From NCBI GenBank assembly GCA_014649155.1, contig BMSM01000001.1, forward strand, positions 434,001 to 498,000: a DNA stretch of 64,000 nucleotides. Direction: 5' to 3'. The DNA comes from Streptomyces griseoviridis. GTDB taxonomy: Bacteria; Actinomycetota; Actinomycetes; Streptomycetales; Streptomycetaceae. A model generated the notes under the pieces. That model was not told the DNA's origin and did no database searches. It worked only from the letters and a program-made list of their open reading frames with translations. Position numbers and translations under genes: made by a program. Below, in pieces: positions 23,936-32,842 of this stretch (position 1 is its first letter; each line of letters starts with the position of its first letter).

Positions 23936-26128
23936 GTGACCCTTTCGCTTATGCCTGTCCGTAGATCCGCGGGCGCGGTTCTGGTGGCCGCCACCGCCAC
24001 CGCGGCGGCGCTCGTCGCCGTACCCGCCCACGCCGTCGCGGGCGCCACCGTCCCGTCCGGTTCCTACGCCTTCACCGCCAAGGTGTCCCTCGGCGCGGGG
24101 GAGAACGCCCGCGCGTGCAGCGGCGCCCTCGTGGCGCCGGACTGGATCCTCACCGCGGCGAGCTGTTTCGCCGCCGCCCCCGCCACGTCTCCCGCGGTCG
24201 CCGCGGGCAAGCCCCCGGTGAAGACCACCGCCACGGTCGCCGGGAAGACCAGCCCCGTGGTGCAGCTCGTGCCGCGCGCCGGCCGCGACCTGGTACTGGC
24301 CCGGCTGTCCCGGCCGGTCACCACGGTCACGCCGGTCGCCGTCGCCACCACCGCCCCGGCCGTCGACGACCAGCTGGTGGCGACCGGCTGGGGCCGCACC
24401 GCCACCGAGTGGGTGCCCACGGCCGCGCACACCGCCGGTTTCGTCGTCAACGCGGTGGGCGCCGACGACCTCACCGTCACCGGCGCGGACGGCGCCCTGT
24501 GCAAGGGCGACACCGGCGGTCCGCTGTTGCGCGCCGCGGGCGGCACCACCCAGCTGGTCGGCGTCAACAGCCGTTCCTGGCAGGGTGGTTGCCTGGGCGA
24601 GACGGAGACCAGGAAGGGCGCGGTCGCCGCCCGCGCGGACGACCTGTCCGGCTGGGTCGCCGAGACCGTGGCCAAGGTGCCGGTGACCGACTTCAACTGC
24701 GACGGCGTCGAGGACATCGCCGTGGCCGACCCGGCGGCGTCCGTCGGCGGCGACGCGGGCGCGGGCCTGGTGCGGGTCGTCTACGGCGGCGGCAAGGGCA
24801 CCGCCGAGATCACCCAGGACCTGGACTGGGTGTCCGGCGGCTCCGAGGCGAGCGACCAGTTCGGCCTGGCACTGGCCACGGTCGACTACGACGAGGACGG
24901 CTGCACCGACCTCGCCGTCGGCACCCCCGGCGAGGACCTGGACACCGCGACCGACGCGGGCATGGCCGACCTCCTGCACGGCGCCCCCGGCGGCCTCGGC
25001 ACCGGCACCGTGAAGGACACCCACTACGAGCAGGGCGCCGGCAACGGCTCGCTGGCGGCCTCCGCGAGCGAGACCGGCGACCGCATGGGCGCCTCCCTGG
25101 CCGCCTCCGTCACCAAGGCGGGCGAGCCGTTCCTGCTGATCGGCGCCCCCGGCGAGGGCGTCGACACGTCGGCCGGGGCGGGCATGGCCGTCTACGTCCA
25201 CGGCTCCACCAACGTCGTCGTCCACCAGGACCGGCTCGGCGTGCCGGGCGCGGTGGAGGCCGGTGACGGCTTCGGCGGCGCGGTCGCGGCCGACGCCAAC
25301 CACCTCGTGATCGCGGCGCCCGGCGAGGCCATCGGGGCCGACGCCGACGCGGGCAACCTGGCCGTGTTCGACCCGAACACCCTGGACGCCGAGAACCGTC
25401 CGACCGCGCTGTTCGGCCTCGACCAGGACCTGGACGCGGTCGGCGGCGGCGCGGAGGCCGGTGACCAGTTCGGCTACGCCCTGGCGCTGGTGCCCCACCG
25501 TCCCTCGACCGCCGCCTCGGCCACGGAGTCGATCCTGGCCGTCGGCTCGCCGGGTGAGACCCTCGCCGTCGACGGCGTCGACAAGGCCGAGACGGGCATG
25601 GTGCAGACGTTCCGGATCACCGCCACCGGCACCTACAGCCAGCTCGACACCTACGAGTCGGGCACCGCCGCCGACGACGTCTCCGGCACCTCCGAGGCCG
25701 GCGACCACTTCGGCCAGGCGCTGACGGCCGTGAACACCGCCCCGAAGGCGGTCAGCACCACCGCGACCCTGAAGCTGGCGGTCGGCATCCCCGACGAGGC
25801 GGTCGGCACCACCGCGAGCGCGGGCGCCATCCAGACCTTCTCGCTGCTGGGCACCCCCGGCGCGAACGACCGCTGGCTGGAGGCGGGCGACGGCGACGGC
25901 ATCCCCGGCACCCCGGGCGCCAAGCAGTACCTCGGCTCGCGCATGCACTTCACCGCCACGGCCCTCTACGTCGGCATGCCGTACGGACCCACCCCCTACG
26001 GGGCCCTGCACGTCCTGCCGCTGTCCAACGTGACGGCCGGCGGCGCGGTCGGCGCGGTCACCACGTACCAGCCGGGCACCGGCGGCCTCCCGGCCGCGGG
26101 CAGCCGCTTCGGTTACGCGGCCCGCTGA
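23936..26128 (+). CDS. Secreted trypsin-fold/FG-GAP repeat protein with degenerate catalytic triad
   Basis: 730 residues. Signal peptide about 1-35. Residues 38-245 form an S1-type domain: CSGALVAPDWILTAASC (family LTAAHC; His replaced by Ser76), RDLVLARL (Asp118 kept), and CKGDTGGPLL (family GDSGGP; Ser replaced by Thr193). With both His and Ser lost, classical proteolysis is unlikely. Residues 250-730 are FG-GAP/integrin-like beta-propeller repeats, each with DFNCDGVEDIAVADP or DEDGCTDLAVGTPGE (calcium-binding D-x-N/D-x-D-G), and the G-x-x-F-G motif. Likely a secreted binding protein. GTG at 23936, ribosome site GGAAG. A strong hairpin follows. Confidence 0.88.
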   Translation: MTLSLMPVRRSAGAVLVAATATAAALVAVPAHAVAGATVPSGSYAFTAKVSLGAGENARACSGALVAPDWILTAASCFAAAPATSPAVAAGKPPVKTTATVAGKTSPVVQLVPRAGRDLVLARLSRPVTTVTPVAVATTAPAVDDQLVATGWGRTATEWVPTAAHTAGFVVNAVGADDLTVTGADGALCKGDTGGPLLRAAGGTTQLVGVNSRSWQGGCLGETETRKGAVAARADDLSGWVAETVAKVPVTDFNCDGVEDIAVADPAASVGGDAGAGLVRVVYGGGKGTAEITQDLDWVSGGSEASDQFGLALATVDYDEDGCTDLAVGTPGEDLDTATDAGMADLLHGAPGGLGTGTVKDTHYEQGAGNGSLAASASETGDRMGASLAASVTKAGEPFLLIGAPGEGVDTSAGAGMAVYVHGSTNVVVHQDRLGVPGAVEAGDGFGGAVAADANHLVIAAPGEAIGADADAGNLAVFDPNTLDAENRPTALFGLDQDLDAVGGGAEAGDQFGYALALVPHRPSTAASATESILAVGSPGETLAVDGVDKAETGMVQTFRITATGTYSQLDTYESGTAADDVSGTSEAGDHFGQALTAVNTAPKAVSTTATLKLAVGIPDEAVGTTASAGAIQTFSLLGTPGANDRWLEAGDGDGIPGTPGAKQYLGSRMHFTATALYVGMPYGPTPYGALHVLPLSNVTAGGAVGAVTTYQPGTGGLPAAGSRFGYAAR

Positions 26129-26140
26129 ACCACCCGCACA

Positions 26141-26175
26141 CGAGGGGCGCCCGGGAGACTCCCGGGCGCCCCTCG
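26141..26175. terminator. Bidirectional terminator between FG-GAP protein and nadE
   Basis: CGAGGGGCGCCCGGGAG (26141-26157) is the exact reverse complement of 26159-26175, separated by one base, giving a long GC stem with a tight loop. It lies between two convergent stops. Confidence 0.85.
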
Positions 26176-26200
26176 CCGTACGGGCCCGTACCGTCGCCGG

Positions 26201-27040
26201 TCAGCTCCGCCACCAGTCGTCCAGCGGGGAGGCCGGGACGGTGCGCTTGTGGCGGGTGGCGCGGTAGACCGACTCGACCCTCGCGGCGACCTCGGGGGTG
26301 ACCTCGCCGCCCTCCAGGTAGGTGTCGATCTCGGCGTACTTCAGGCCGAGCGCCTCCTCGTCGGGGAGGGCGGGCCGGTCGTCCTCCAGATCCGCCGTCG
26401 GCACCTTCTGCCAGGTGCTGGCGGGGGCGCCCAGCTCCTGGAGGAGGGCCGCGCCCTGCCTCTTGGTGAGGCCGGTGAGCGGGGTGAGGTCGACACCGCC
26501 GTCGCCGTACTTGGTGAAGAAGCCGGTGACCGCCTCGGCCGCGTGGTCGGTGCCGACGACGAGGAGGTTGAGCTGCCCGGCGACCGCGTACTGGATCACC
26601 ATGCGCTCGCGGGCCTTGAGGTTGCCGCGCACGAAGTCCCGCAGCCGGTCGTCGCCGGTCAGGTCGCGCAGACCGGTGGCCGCCTCGTGGGCGACGGCGT
26701 CCGCGCCGGGCTTGACGTTGACCGTGACCGACCGGTCGGGCCGGATGAAGTCGAGGGCGACCCGGGCGTCGTCCTCGTCGGCCTGGACGCCGTAGGGCAG
26801 GCGTACGGCGACGAAGGTGGCGTCGTGCCCCTCGGCGCGCAGCTCCTCGGCGGCGAGCTGGCACAGCCGGCCGGCCAGGGTGCTGTCCTGGCCGCCGCTG
26901 ATGCCGAGCACGTACCCCTTGGCCGGGGTGGACCGCAGGTAGTCCTTGAGGAAGTCGACGCGGCCGCGGATCTCGTCGGCGGGGACGATGGCCGGCTTGA
27001 CTCCGAGTTCGGTCACGATCTGCTCGCGTAGGTTCTGCAT
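26201..27040 (-). CDS. nadE: Ammonia-dependent NAD+ synthetase
   Basis: 279 residues, the size of the NH3-dependent bacterial NadE without glutaminase domain. The ATP pyrophosphatase loop [50 protein letters not shown] and [10 protein letters not shown] are the family signatures; TPL.GL.K.Q binds the substrate. It converts deamido-NAD+ and ammonia to NAD+ in the cytoplasm. ATG at 27038-27040; an earlier in-frame codon adds residues not seen in the family. Isolated gene, convergent with the FG-GAP gene and followed by that strong hairpin. Confidence 0.96.
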   Translation of the reverse strand: MQNLREQIVTELGVKPAIVPADEIRGRVDFLKDYLRSTPAKGYVLGISGGQDSTLAGRLCQLAAEELRAEGHDATFVAVRLPYGVQADEDDARVALDFIRPDRSVTVNVKPGADAVAHEAATGLRDLTGDDRLRDFVRGNLKARERMVIQYAVAGQLNLLVVGTDHAAEAVTGFFTKYGDGGVDLTPLTGLTKRQGAALLQELGAPASTWQKVPTADLEDDRPALPDEEALGLKYAEIDTYLEGGEVTPEVAARVESVYRATRHKRTVPASPLDDWWRS

Positions 27041-27133
27041 CAACGCACTGTATCCACCGGGCTCCGGGTGAAACGCGGCGGTCACGGCCGTTCGCCGCGA
27101 TCCGGCCGAGGAGCCCGGCGGAGACGGTACGGC

Positions 27134-27160
27134 GGGCCCGCCGGCCGGGCCGGCGGGCCC
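27134..27160 (-). terminator. Terminator hairpin downstream of secreted protein gene
   Basis: GGGCCCGCCGGCC (27134-27146) and GGCCGGCGGGCCC (27148-27160) are exact reverse complements with a single-base centre, 4 nt after the stop of the minus-strand gene at 27165. Confidence 0.75.
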
Positions 27161-27164
27161 CCCG

Positions 27165-27638
27165 CTACGCCGGTTCCTGGTTGGACCACGCCGCCCAGTC
27201 GCAGAACGAGAGGCCGTCGTCGCCGATCAGGCAGATCCGGAACCAGTACGACCTGCCCTCGACGAGGTTGTGGCTGCCGCCGTCCGAGGCGCGCGCGACG
27301 GCCGGGACGCCGTCCGAGCCGTCGTCGCGCAGCGAGTAGAGCCGGTCGCCCCGCGTGGTGGAGTTGACGTACTCGTACACGTACCCGATGGCCGAGTGCC
27401 CGTCGTTCGCCTGCTGGTCGCTCACCGTGACGATGTCCCCGAGGGTGCGGAACTCCAGGCGTCCGCCGGGGTTGCCGTCGTCCGTCTCCATCGCGTGGGT
27501 GGTCAGGACACCGGCGTCGGCGGGGACGGGGGCGGTGCCGGCCTGGGCCTGCGCGGAGGTGGCGACCGCCAGCCCGAGAACGGCCGTTGACACGGCGAGG
27601 GCCTGTCGGATTCGCTTCTTCGCGGTGCTGCTGCTCAT
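27165..27638 (-). CDS. Small secreted protein of unknown function, 157 aa
   Basis: Sec signal [25 protein letters not shown] (cleavage about residue 33). The mature 125 residues are acidic and Gly-rich, with [31 protein letters not shown]...[11 protein letters not shown] and a final cysteine pair [17 protein letters not shown]. The pattern is that of small exported beta-rich Streptomyces proteins; I do not recognise a named family. ATG at 27636-27638 preceded by GGAGGTCCTCGC. Divergent from the MerR regulator gene 87 bp away, so the regulator may act on it. Confidence 0.82.
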   Translation of the reverse strand: MSSSTAKKRIRQALAVSTAVLGLAVATSAQAQAGTAPVPADAGVLTTHAMETDDGNPGGRLEFRTLGDIVTVSDQQANDGHSAIGYVYEYVNSTTRGDRLYSLRDDGSDGVPAVARASDGGSHNLVEGRSYWFRICLIGDDGLSFCDWAAWSNQEPA

Positions 27639-27724
27639 GCGAGGACCTCCTTGTCGGGTGGCGGTCTCGCCCGCCACCGGTTCATGGCCCGTACGTTAGG
27701 AACTCCCGCGCGCTGGAGAATCAA

Positions 27725-28702
27725 GTGACTGTGACGCACGACACATGGGCGATCGGGGAGCTGGCGGCGGCCACGGGACTGCCGGTGAAGACGGTCCGCT
27801 ACTACTCCGACAGCGGGCTGCTGCCGGAGGCCGGACGCAGCGCGGGCGGTCACCGCCGGTACGGCGCGGACGCCCTCGAACGGCTGCGGCTGATCCGGCG
27901 GTTGCGCGCCCTGGACCTCCCGGTCGCCACGATCGCCCGGGTGGTGAACGGGGAGCTGCCCCTGGCCGACCTGGTGACGGGGGAACTGGACGCCGTGCAG
28001 GCGCGGCTGACCCGGCTGCGGTGGCAGCAGGCCACCCTGCGGGCGCTGGACGACTGCTCCGACACGGAGCGGCTGCGCCGCCTCGCCGTGCTGGCACGGG
28101 TGCAGCGACTCCCGGACGCCCACCTCGACCTGGTCCGCACCTGGGAGCGCATGCTGCCCGCGACGCTCCCGGCCGGCCTGGCCGCCGCGGTCGTCGGGCA
28201 GGCGGTTCCCGACCCGCCGCGCGACCCCACCGCCGAGACGGCACTCGCCTACGCGGAGCTGCACGCGCTCGCCGCGCACCCGGGCTTCCCGGAGTACTAC
28301 GCCGCCGCCCACGCACGGGACCGGACGTCGCTGTACGCGGGCCTGCTCGACGCCTGCGAGCTGTCGCGGGCGGCACTGGACGAGGGACTGGCCCCCGGGC
28401 CGGGCCCGGCGCTGGACGCGTTCGCGCGGGCCTGCGCGCGCGGCCGGGGCGAGCCGGACGGCCCCGGTTTCCGCGGCGCCCTGGCCGACGCCCTGCGCTG
28501 GACCGTGCCCCTCTTCGGCCGCTACTGGGGGCACTACGCCACCGTGACGGGCGCCGGCCGGCCCACGGAAGGCACGGCGCACGTCTGGTGCGTGCGGGCA
28601 CTGCGGGCGACGGCGGTCAGCGGCGGTCCGGTCCGGGTACGGGACCGAAGGCCACCGGCGCCTCGAACGCCGCCCGGCGGGTGGCGCGGCGCAGGGCCTT
28701 GA
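27725..28702 (+). CDS. MerR-family transcriptional regulator
   Basis: 325 residues. N-terminal MerR DNA-binding domain: TWAIGELAAATGLPVKTVRYYSDSGLLPEAGRSAGGHRRYGADALERLRLIRRLRALDLPVATI, complete with the helix-turn-helix, wing and Arg-Arg-Tyr residues. The rest, about 250 residues, is an effector-binding helical region rich in Arg/Leu (QARLTRLRWQQATLRALDDC) and longer than usual. GTG at 27725 follows GGAG with 6-nt spacing; a second GTG at 27731 is possible. The gene divergently faces the small secreted protein. Its last 86 bp overlap the convergent ECF S-component gene. Confidence 0.9.
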   Translation: MTVTHDTWAIGELAAATGLPVKTVRYYSDSGLLPEAGRSAGGHRRYGADALERLRLIRRLRALDLPVATIARVVNGELPLADLVTGELDAVQARLTRLRWQQATLRALDDCSDTERLRRLAVLARVQRLPDAHLDLVRTWERMLPATLPAGLAAAVVGQAVPDPPRDPTAETALAYAELHALAAHPGFPEYYAAAHARDRTSLYAGLLDACELSRAALDEGLAPGPGPALDAFARACARGRGEPDGPGFRGALADALRWTVPLFGRYWGHYATVTGAGRPTEGTAHVWCVRALRATAVSGGPVRVRDRRPPAPRTPPGGWRGAGP

Positions 28703-29453
28703 GGACCGGGGCGCCGAGGGCCAGCGTGAGGACGACCGTCAGCACGGCCCGGCCGGTGTCCCAGCCGAGGGACGTGGCCAGGCAGTAGGCGAGGAAGCGG
28801 GCCAGGTTGCCCGCCGTACCGGCGTCCGGGTCGGGGGCGATGGCCGAGCCGTCGCGGTCCAGGAAGGGCCAGCCGGCCGCGTTCATCAGGGTGCCGTAGG
28901 CGAAGGCGGCCAGGAAGCCGTAGACCGCCAGCACCAGCAGTTCCGCCCGGCCGCGCAGCCGGTCGGGGAACGGCAGCAGACCGGCGCCCATGGTGAACCA
29001 GCCCATCGACAGCATCTGGAACGGCAGCCACGGCCCGACCCCGCCGGTGAGCAGCGCGGACGCGAACATCGTCAGCGAGCCCAGCACGAACCCGAACCCC
29101 GGCCCCAGCACCCGGCCGCTGAGCACCATGAGGAAGAACATCGGCTCCAGCCCGGCGGTGCCCGCGCCCAGCGGACGCAGCGCCGCCCCGGTCGCCGCCA
29201 GCACCCCGAGCATCGCGACCGCCTTCGGACCGAGCCCGGACTCCGCGATCGTCGCCGTCACCACCGCCAGCAGCAGCACCAGGACGCCCGCGAACAGCCA
29301 GGGCGCGTCCTGCGCGTGCGCGGTGACCGCCGTGCCGGGCAGCGCCACGAACGGCCAGCCGACCGCCGCCAGCCCCACCGCGCCGACCAGCACCAGCGCG
29401 GCCACCGACCGCGGGCCGAGCCGTACGGCGCGCACCCGCCGGGCGCCGCTCAC
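28617..29453 (-). CDS. ECF transporter S component (probable corrinoid-binding, CbrT-like)
   Basis: 278 residues with six to seven helices: VAALVLVGAVGLAAVGWPFVAL, WLFAGVLVLLLAVVTATIAE, AVAMLGVLAATGAALRP, FFLMVLSGRVLGPGFGFVLGSLTMFASALLTGGVGPWLPFQMLSMGWFTMGAGLLP and more. The G-x-G-F-G-x-x-x-G...GGVGPWLPFQ motif is that of ECF S components including CbrT-type cobalamin binders. GTG at 29451-29453 overlaps the upstream ATPase stop by 4 bp (GTGA). Operon membership and the cobalamin riboswitch upstream point to a corrinoid substrate, though riboflavin or other ligands cannot be excluded by sequence alone. Ends 86 bp inside the convergent MerR gene. Confidence 0.82.
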   Translation of the reverse strand: MSGARRVRAVRLGPRSVAALVLVGAVGLAAVGWPFVALPGTAVTAHAQDAPWLFAGVLVLLLAVVTATIAESGLGPKAVAMLGVLAATGAALRPLGAGTAGLEPMFFLMVLSGRVLGPGFGFVLGSLTMFASALLTGGVGPWLPFQMLSMGWFTMGAGLLPFPDRLRGRAELLVLAVYGFLAAFAYGTLMNAAGWPFLDRDGSAIAPDPDAGTAGNLARFLAYCLATSLGWDTGRAVLTVVLTLALGAPVLKALRRATRRAAFEAPVAFGPVPGPDRR

Positions 29454-31120
29454 GCGAGGGCCTCCCGTACCTGGGCGGGCGTCAGCCACCGCTGCGGCGC
29501 CAGCACCTTGGCGACCTGCGGGGCGAACGACGGGGAGGCGACCGCGACCTCGGTGGTGGGACCGTCCGCGATCACCTCGCCCTCGGCCAGCAGCACGACC
29601 CGGTGGGCGAGTTCGGCGGCGAGTTCCACGTCGTGCGTGGCCAGCACGATGGCGTGGCCCTCGGCGGCCAGCGCGCGCAACAGCCCGACCAGGCGGGACT
29701 TGGCGCCGTAGTCCAGGCCCCGGGTCGGCTCGTCCAGGAGGAGCAGCGGCGGGCGGGCGGTGAGGACCACCGCGAGGGCCAGGGTGAGGCGCTGGCCCTC
29801 GGACAGGTCACGGGGGTGGGCCGTGTCGCCGATGCCGGGCAGCAGCCCGGACAGCAGCGCCCGGCAGGTGCCCGAAGCGGCCTCCGCGTCCCGGTCGGCG
29901 GCCCGGCACTCGGCGGCGACCGTGTCGGCGTACAGCAGGTCGCGCGGCTCCTGCGGGACCAGGCCGACGCGGCGCACCAGTTCGCGCGGGGGCGTGCGGT
30001 GCGGCACGGCGCCGCCGGCGCGGACGGAACCGGTGCTCGGTTCGACCAGCCCGACCAGCGCCCCCAGCAGCGTGGACTTCCCGGCGCCGTTGCGGCCCAT
30101 CAGGGCGACCGTCTCCCCGGGGGAGACGGTGAGGTCGACGTGGCGCAGGGCGGGGACACGGCCCCGGCGGACGGCGAGGCCGCGCACCTCGGCGGCGTAC
30201 GCCGGGGCCGCCGCGGGCGCGGACCGGCGGCGCCACCGGGAGCCGGGCGCCGGACGCGGGGCAGGCACGGCGGCCGGAGGCGCGGGCGCCCCCGGCACCG
30301 GGAGCCCGGCCAGCCGCTCCCGCAGGGGGGCGGCCCGGCGCCGGGCGTCGCGGACCGTCAGCGGCAGCGGGGACCAGCCCGCCAGCCGGCCCAGCTCCAC
30401 CACCGGCGGGAACACCGGGGAGACGGCCATCACCTCGGCCGGGGTGCCGAGCACCGGCGGCGCGCCCGGCGCGGGCAGCAGCACGATCCGGTCGGCGTAC
30501 TGCACGACCCGTTCCAGGCGGTGCTCGGCCAGCAGGACGGTGGTGCCGAGGTCGTGGACGAGGCGCTGGAGCACCGCCAGGACCTCCTCGGCGGCGGCCG
30601 GGTCGAGCGCGGAGGTCGGCTCGTCCAGCACCAGCACCGACGGGTGGGCGGTGAGCACCGAGCCGATCGCGACGCGCTGCCGCTGGCCGCCGGAGAGGGT
30701 GGCGATCGGCCGGTCGCGCAAGGGGGCGAGGCCCAGCAGGTCGAGGGTCTCCTCCACCCGGCGGCGCATCACGGCCGGGGACAGGCCGAGGGACTCCATG
30801 CCGTAGGCGAGTTCGTCCTCCACGGTGTCCGTGACGAAGTGGGAGAGCGGGTCCTGGCCGACCGTGCCGACCACGTCGGCCAGTTCGCGCGGCTTGTGGG
30901 TGCGGGTGTCCCGCCCCGCGACCGTGACCCGGCCGCTCAGGGTGCCCCCGGTGAAGTGCGGGACCAGGCCGCCGACCGCGCCGAGGACGGTGGACTTGCC
31001 GACGCCGGACGGCCCGGCGAGAAGGACCAGCTCACCCTCGGGGACCTCGAAGTCCACACCGCGCACGGTGGGTCCGTCGGCACCGTCGTAGGTCACGGAC
31101 ACGTTCTCGAAGCGGATCAC
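29450..31120 (-). CDS. ECF transporter energising ATPase, two fused ABC domains (EcfA1-EcfA2 type)
   Basis: 556 residues with two ATPase halves. Half 1: Walker A GPSGVGKST (36-44), Q-loop VGQDP, signature LSGGQ (142-146), Walker B LVLDEP (162-168), switch His in LAEHRLE. Half 2 (from about residue 325): Walker A GRNGAGKST, signature LSEGQ (Gly replaced by Glu), Walker B LLLLDEP, and ATHDVELAAELA. A Pro/Ala-rich linker joins the halves. ECF modules normally use a heterodimer of separate EcfA and EcfA'; here both are in one chain. GTG at 31118-31120 overlaps the EcfT stop by 4 bp. It powers the S component together with EcfT. Confidence 0.93.
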   Translation of the reverse strand: MIRFENVSVTYDGADGPTVRGVDFEVPEGELVLLAGPSGVGKSTVLGAVGGLVPHFTGGTLSGRVTVAGRDTRTHKPRELADVVGTVGQDPLSHFVTDTVEDELAYGMESLGLSPAVMRRRVEETLDLLGLAPLRDRPIATLSGGQRQRVAIGSVLTAHPSVLVLDEPTSALDPAAAEEVLAVLQRLVHDLGTTVLLAEHRLERVVQYADRIVLLPAPGAPPVLGTPAEVMAVSPVFPPVVELGRLAGWSPLPLTVRDARRRAAPLRERLAGLPVPGAPAPPAAVPAPRPAPGSRWRRRSAPAAAPAYAAEVRGLAVRRGRVPALRHVDLTVSPGETVALMGRNGAGKSTLLGALVGLVEPSTGSVRAGGAVPHRTPPRELVRRVGLVPQEPRDLLYADTVAAECRAADRDAEAASGTCRALLSGLLPGIGDTAHPRDLSEGQRLTLALAVVLTARPPLLLLDEPTRGLDYGAKSRLVGLLRALAAEGHAIVLATHDVELAAELAHRVVLLAEGEVIADGPTTEVAVASPSFAPQVAKVLAPQRWLTPAQVREALA

Positions 31121-32211
31121 GACGGTTCCTCGGCGGGGTCTGGGGGCGGGGGAGCGGCGACGGCGGGCAGCAGGCCGAGCAGGCAGGCCGCCGCCGGCCA
31201 CAGCGGCAGGACGGGCGGGGCCAGCGGCACCACCCCGGGGTGCAGCGCCGCCGGGTCCCGTACGGCGGCCAGCGCCACCAGTCCGGCCACCGCCGCGCCC
31301 GACCCGGCGACCAGCCACGCCCGTCCGTCCCAGCGGTCGGCCCGGTACCGGGTGCGCACCGCCCGCCGCCCGCCGAGCCGCAGCCCGCCCAGCGCGGCGG
31401 CCAGCCCGGCGCCCAGCAGCGGCAGCCCGTAGGTGCCGCCGGCCGCGGTCAGCAGCCCGTACGTCCCGGCGCAGACCCCGAGCAGTCCGCCCAGGGTGAG
31501 CGCGGCGGTGGTCCGGCGCACGGCGACGGGCACCTCCGCGGTCCGGCCGTACCCCCGGGAGTCCATCGCCGCGGCCAGCGCCACCGACCGCTCCAGGGCG
31601 CCCTCCAGCACCGGCAGGCCGACGTGCAGCAGACCCCGTACGCCCCGGTCGGGCCGGCCGCGCAGCCGGCGGGCGGCGCGCAGCCGCCGGACGTCCGCGA
31701 CGAGGTGCGGGGCGAAGGTGAGCGCGACGACGACGGCGACGCCCGCCTCGTACAGGGCGCCCGGCAGCGACTTCAGCAGCCGGGACGGGTTGGCGAGGGC
31801 GTTGGCGGCGCCGACGCAGATGAGCAGGGTGGCCAGCTTCAGCCCGTCGTACAGGGCGAAGAGCAGCGCCTCGGCGGTGACCCGGCCGCCCAGCCGGATG
31901 CCCCGCGCCCAGTCGGGGAGCGGGACTTCGGGGAGGGTGACCAGGACGTGCGTGCCGGGGATCGGGGAGCCGAGGGCGACCGTGAAGAACAGCCGGACGG
32001 CCAGCACGGCGAGGGCCAGCTTGACGAAGGCGCCGTAGGACCGGGCCCAGGGGGCGTGCGTGCGGCGGGCCGTCACCACATAGGCGGAGACGGCCAGCAG
32101 CAGGGCGAGCAGCAGGGGGTTGGTGGTGCGGGTGGCGGCGGTCCCGAGCCCGATGGCCCACAGCCACCAGGCACCGGGGTGGAGCTGTCCGGCCGCGCCC
32201 TCACGCGCCAC
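31117..32211 (-). CDS. ECF transporter T component (EcfT/CbiQ family)
   Basis: 364 residues, longer than typical EcfT (about 260), because of a C-terminal extension of further helices. Signature LPVLEGALERSVALAAAMDSRGYGRT holds the conserved A-x-x-x-R-G (MDSRGYG) motif of the coupling helices that contact the ATPase, and VVVALTFAPHLVADVRRLRAARRLRG is the second coupling segment. N-terminal hydrophobic helices LHPGAWWLWAIGLGTAATRTTNPLLLALLLAVSAYVV start the membrane part. GTG at 32209-32211 overlaps the end of the upstream gene by 11 bp. It transmits ATP hydrolysis to the S component. Confidence 0.9.
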   Translation of the reverse strand: MAREGAAGQLHPGAWWLWAIGLGTAATRTTNPLLLALLLAVSAYVVTARRTHAPWARSYGAFVKLALAVLAVRLFFTVALGSPIPGTHVLVTLPEVPLPDWARGIRLGGRVTAEALLFALYDGLKLATLLICVGAANALANPSRLLKSLPGALYEAGVAVVVALTFAPHLVADVRRLRAARRLRGRPDRGVRGLLHVGLPVLEGALERSVALAAAMDSRGYGRTAEVPVAVRRTTAALTLGGLLGVCAGTYGLLTAAGGTYGLPLLGAGLAAALGGLRLGGRRAVRTRYRADRWDGRAWLVAGSGAAVAGLVALAAVRDPAALHPGVVPLAPPVLPLWPAAACLLGLLPAVAAPPPPDPAEEPS

Positions 32212-32842
32212 CGCGGCGCCGCCTCCCCTGCCACACCGCCGCCGCGCCGAGCGCCGCCACGGCGGCCAGCCCGGCGACGAGCCCGACCGAGGGGCCGCCC
32301 CGGTCGTCGCGGTCGCCGGCGGCCGGCGCCCGGTCGCCGGAGCCGTCCGCGACCTGCTCACCGCAGCCCGTCTCCGGGTAGCCGGATACGGCGCACAGCA
32401 GGGCGTTCGCGTCGTACCGCAGCGGCTTGGCGACGGCCGCGAGCGCCTCCGCCGTGGTCGCGTCCTCGGCGACCCGGGCGCAGGCCGTCCGCCGCGCCGG
32501 GGGCGTCTCGCCGGACGGGGCGTCGGCGGCGGTGCCGAAGTCCAGCACGAGCGCCACCCGTTTACGGCCGTCCCGCGCGGGCGTCCTCCCGCAGATGTCC
32601 GTGAACTCCGCGGTGCCGCGCGGCCGGGCCGCGTCCCCGGAGTCCTCGCTCACGGAGAACCGGAACCCCTGGACGTCGCCGTCGCCGGGACGCGCGGTGG
32701 ACGGCCCCTGCGTGGCGTACGCCCACCGGTCGCCGTCCCGGTCCCAGAACGACCAGTACCGGTACCCGGCGGCCTGCGCCTCCCCCGCGCCGGCGGCCAG
32801 CAGCAGCGCGGCCAGCGCCAGGAGGGCGACCCGGCGGATCAC
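32201..32842 (-). CDS. SCO2322-family exported, membrane-tethered protein
   Basis: 213 residues. Signal peptide RRVALLALAALLLAAGAGEAQAAG, then YRYWSFWDRDGDRWAYATQGPSTARPGDGDVQGFRFSVSED, cysteine pairs FTDICGRTP...ARRTACARV and ALLCAVSGYPETGCGEQV, and a C-terminal anchor GLVAGLAAVAALGAAAVWQGRRRRGGA. The Y-W-x-F-W...G-D-x-V-x-G-F-x-F pattern resembles the small beta domain of transcobalamin-like/DUF4430 proteins (inference, by eye). GTG at 32840-32842 overlaps the upstream gene by 4 bp. Together with the upstream cyclase-like protein it probably forms the extracellular capture part of the ECF transporter. Confidence 0.8.
   Translation of the reverse strand: MIRRVALLALAALLLAAGAGEAQAAGYRYWSFWDRDGDRWAYATQGPSTARPGDGDVQGFRFSVSEDSGDAARPRGTAEFTDICGRTPARDGRKRVALVLDFGTAADAPSGETPPARRTACARVAEDATTAEALAAVAKPLRYDANALLCAVSGYPETGCGEQVADGSGDRAPAAGDRDDRGGPSVGLVAGLAAVAALGAAAVWQGRRRRGGA

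Noticed and set aside
23354..26011. Long minus-strand frame opposite the secreted protein and FG-GAP genes
   Set aside because: Same composition bias; the plus strand has signal peptides, ribosome sites and FG-GAP motifs.
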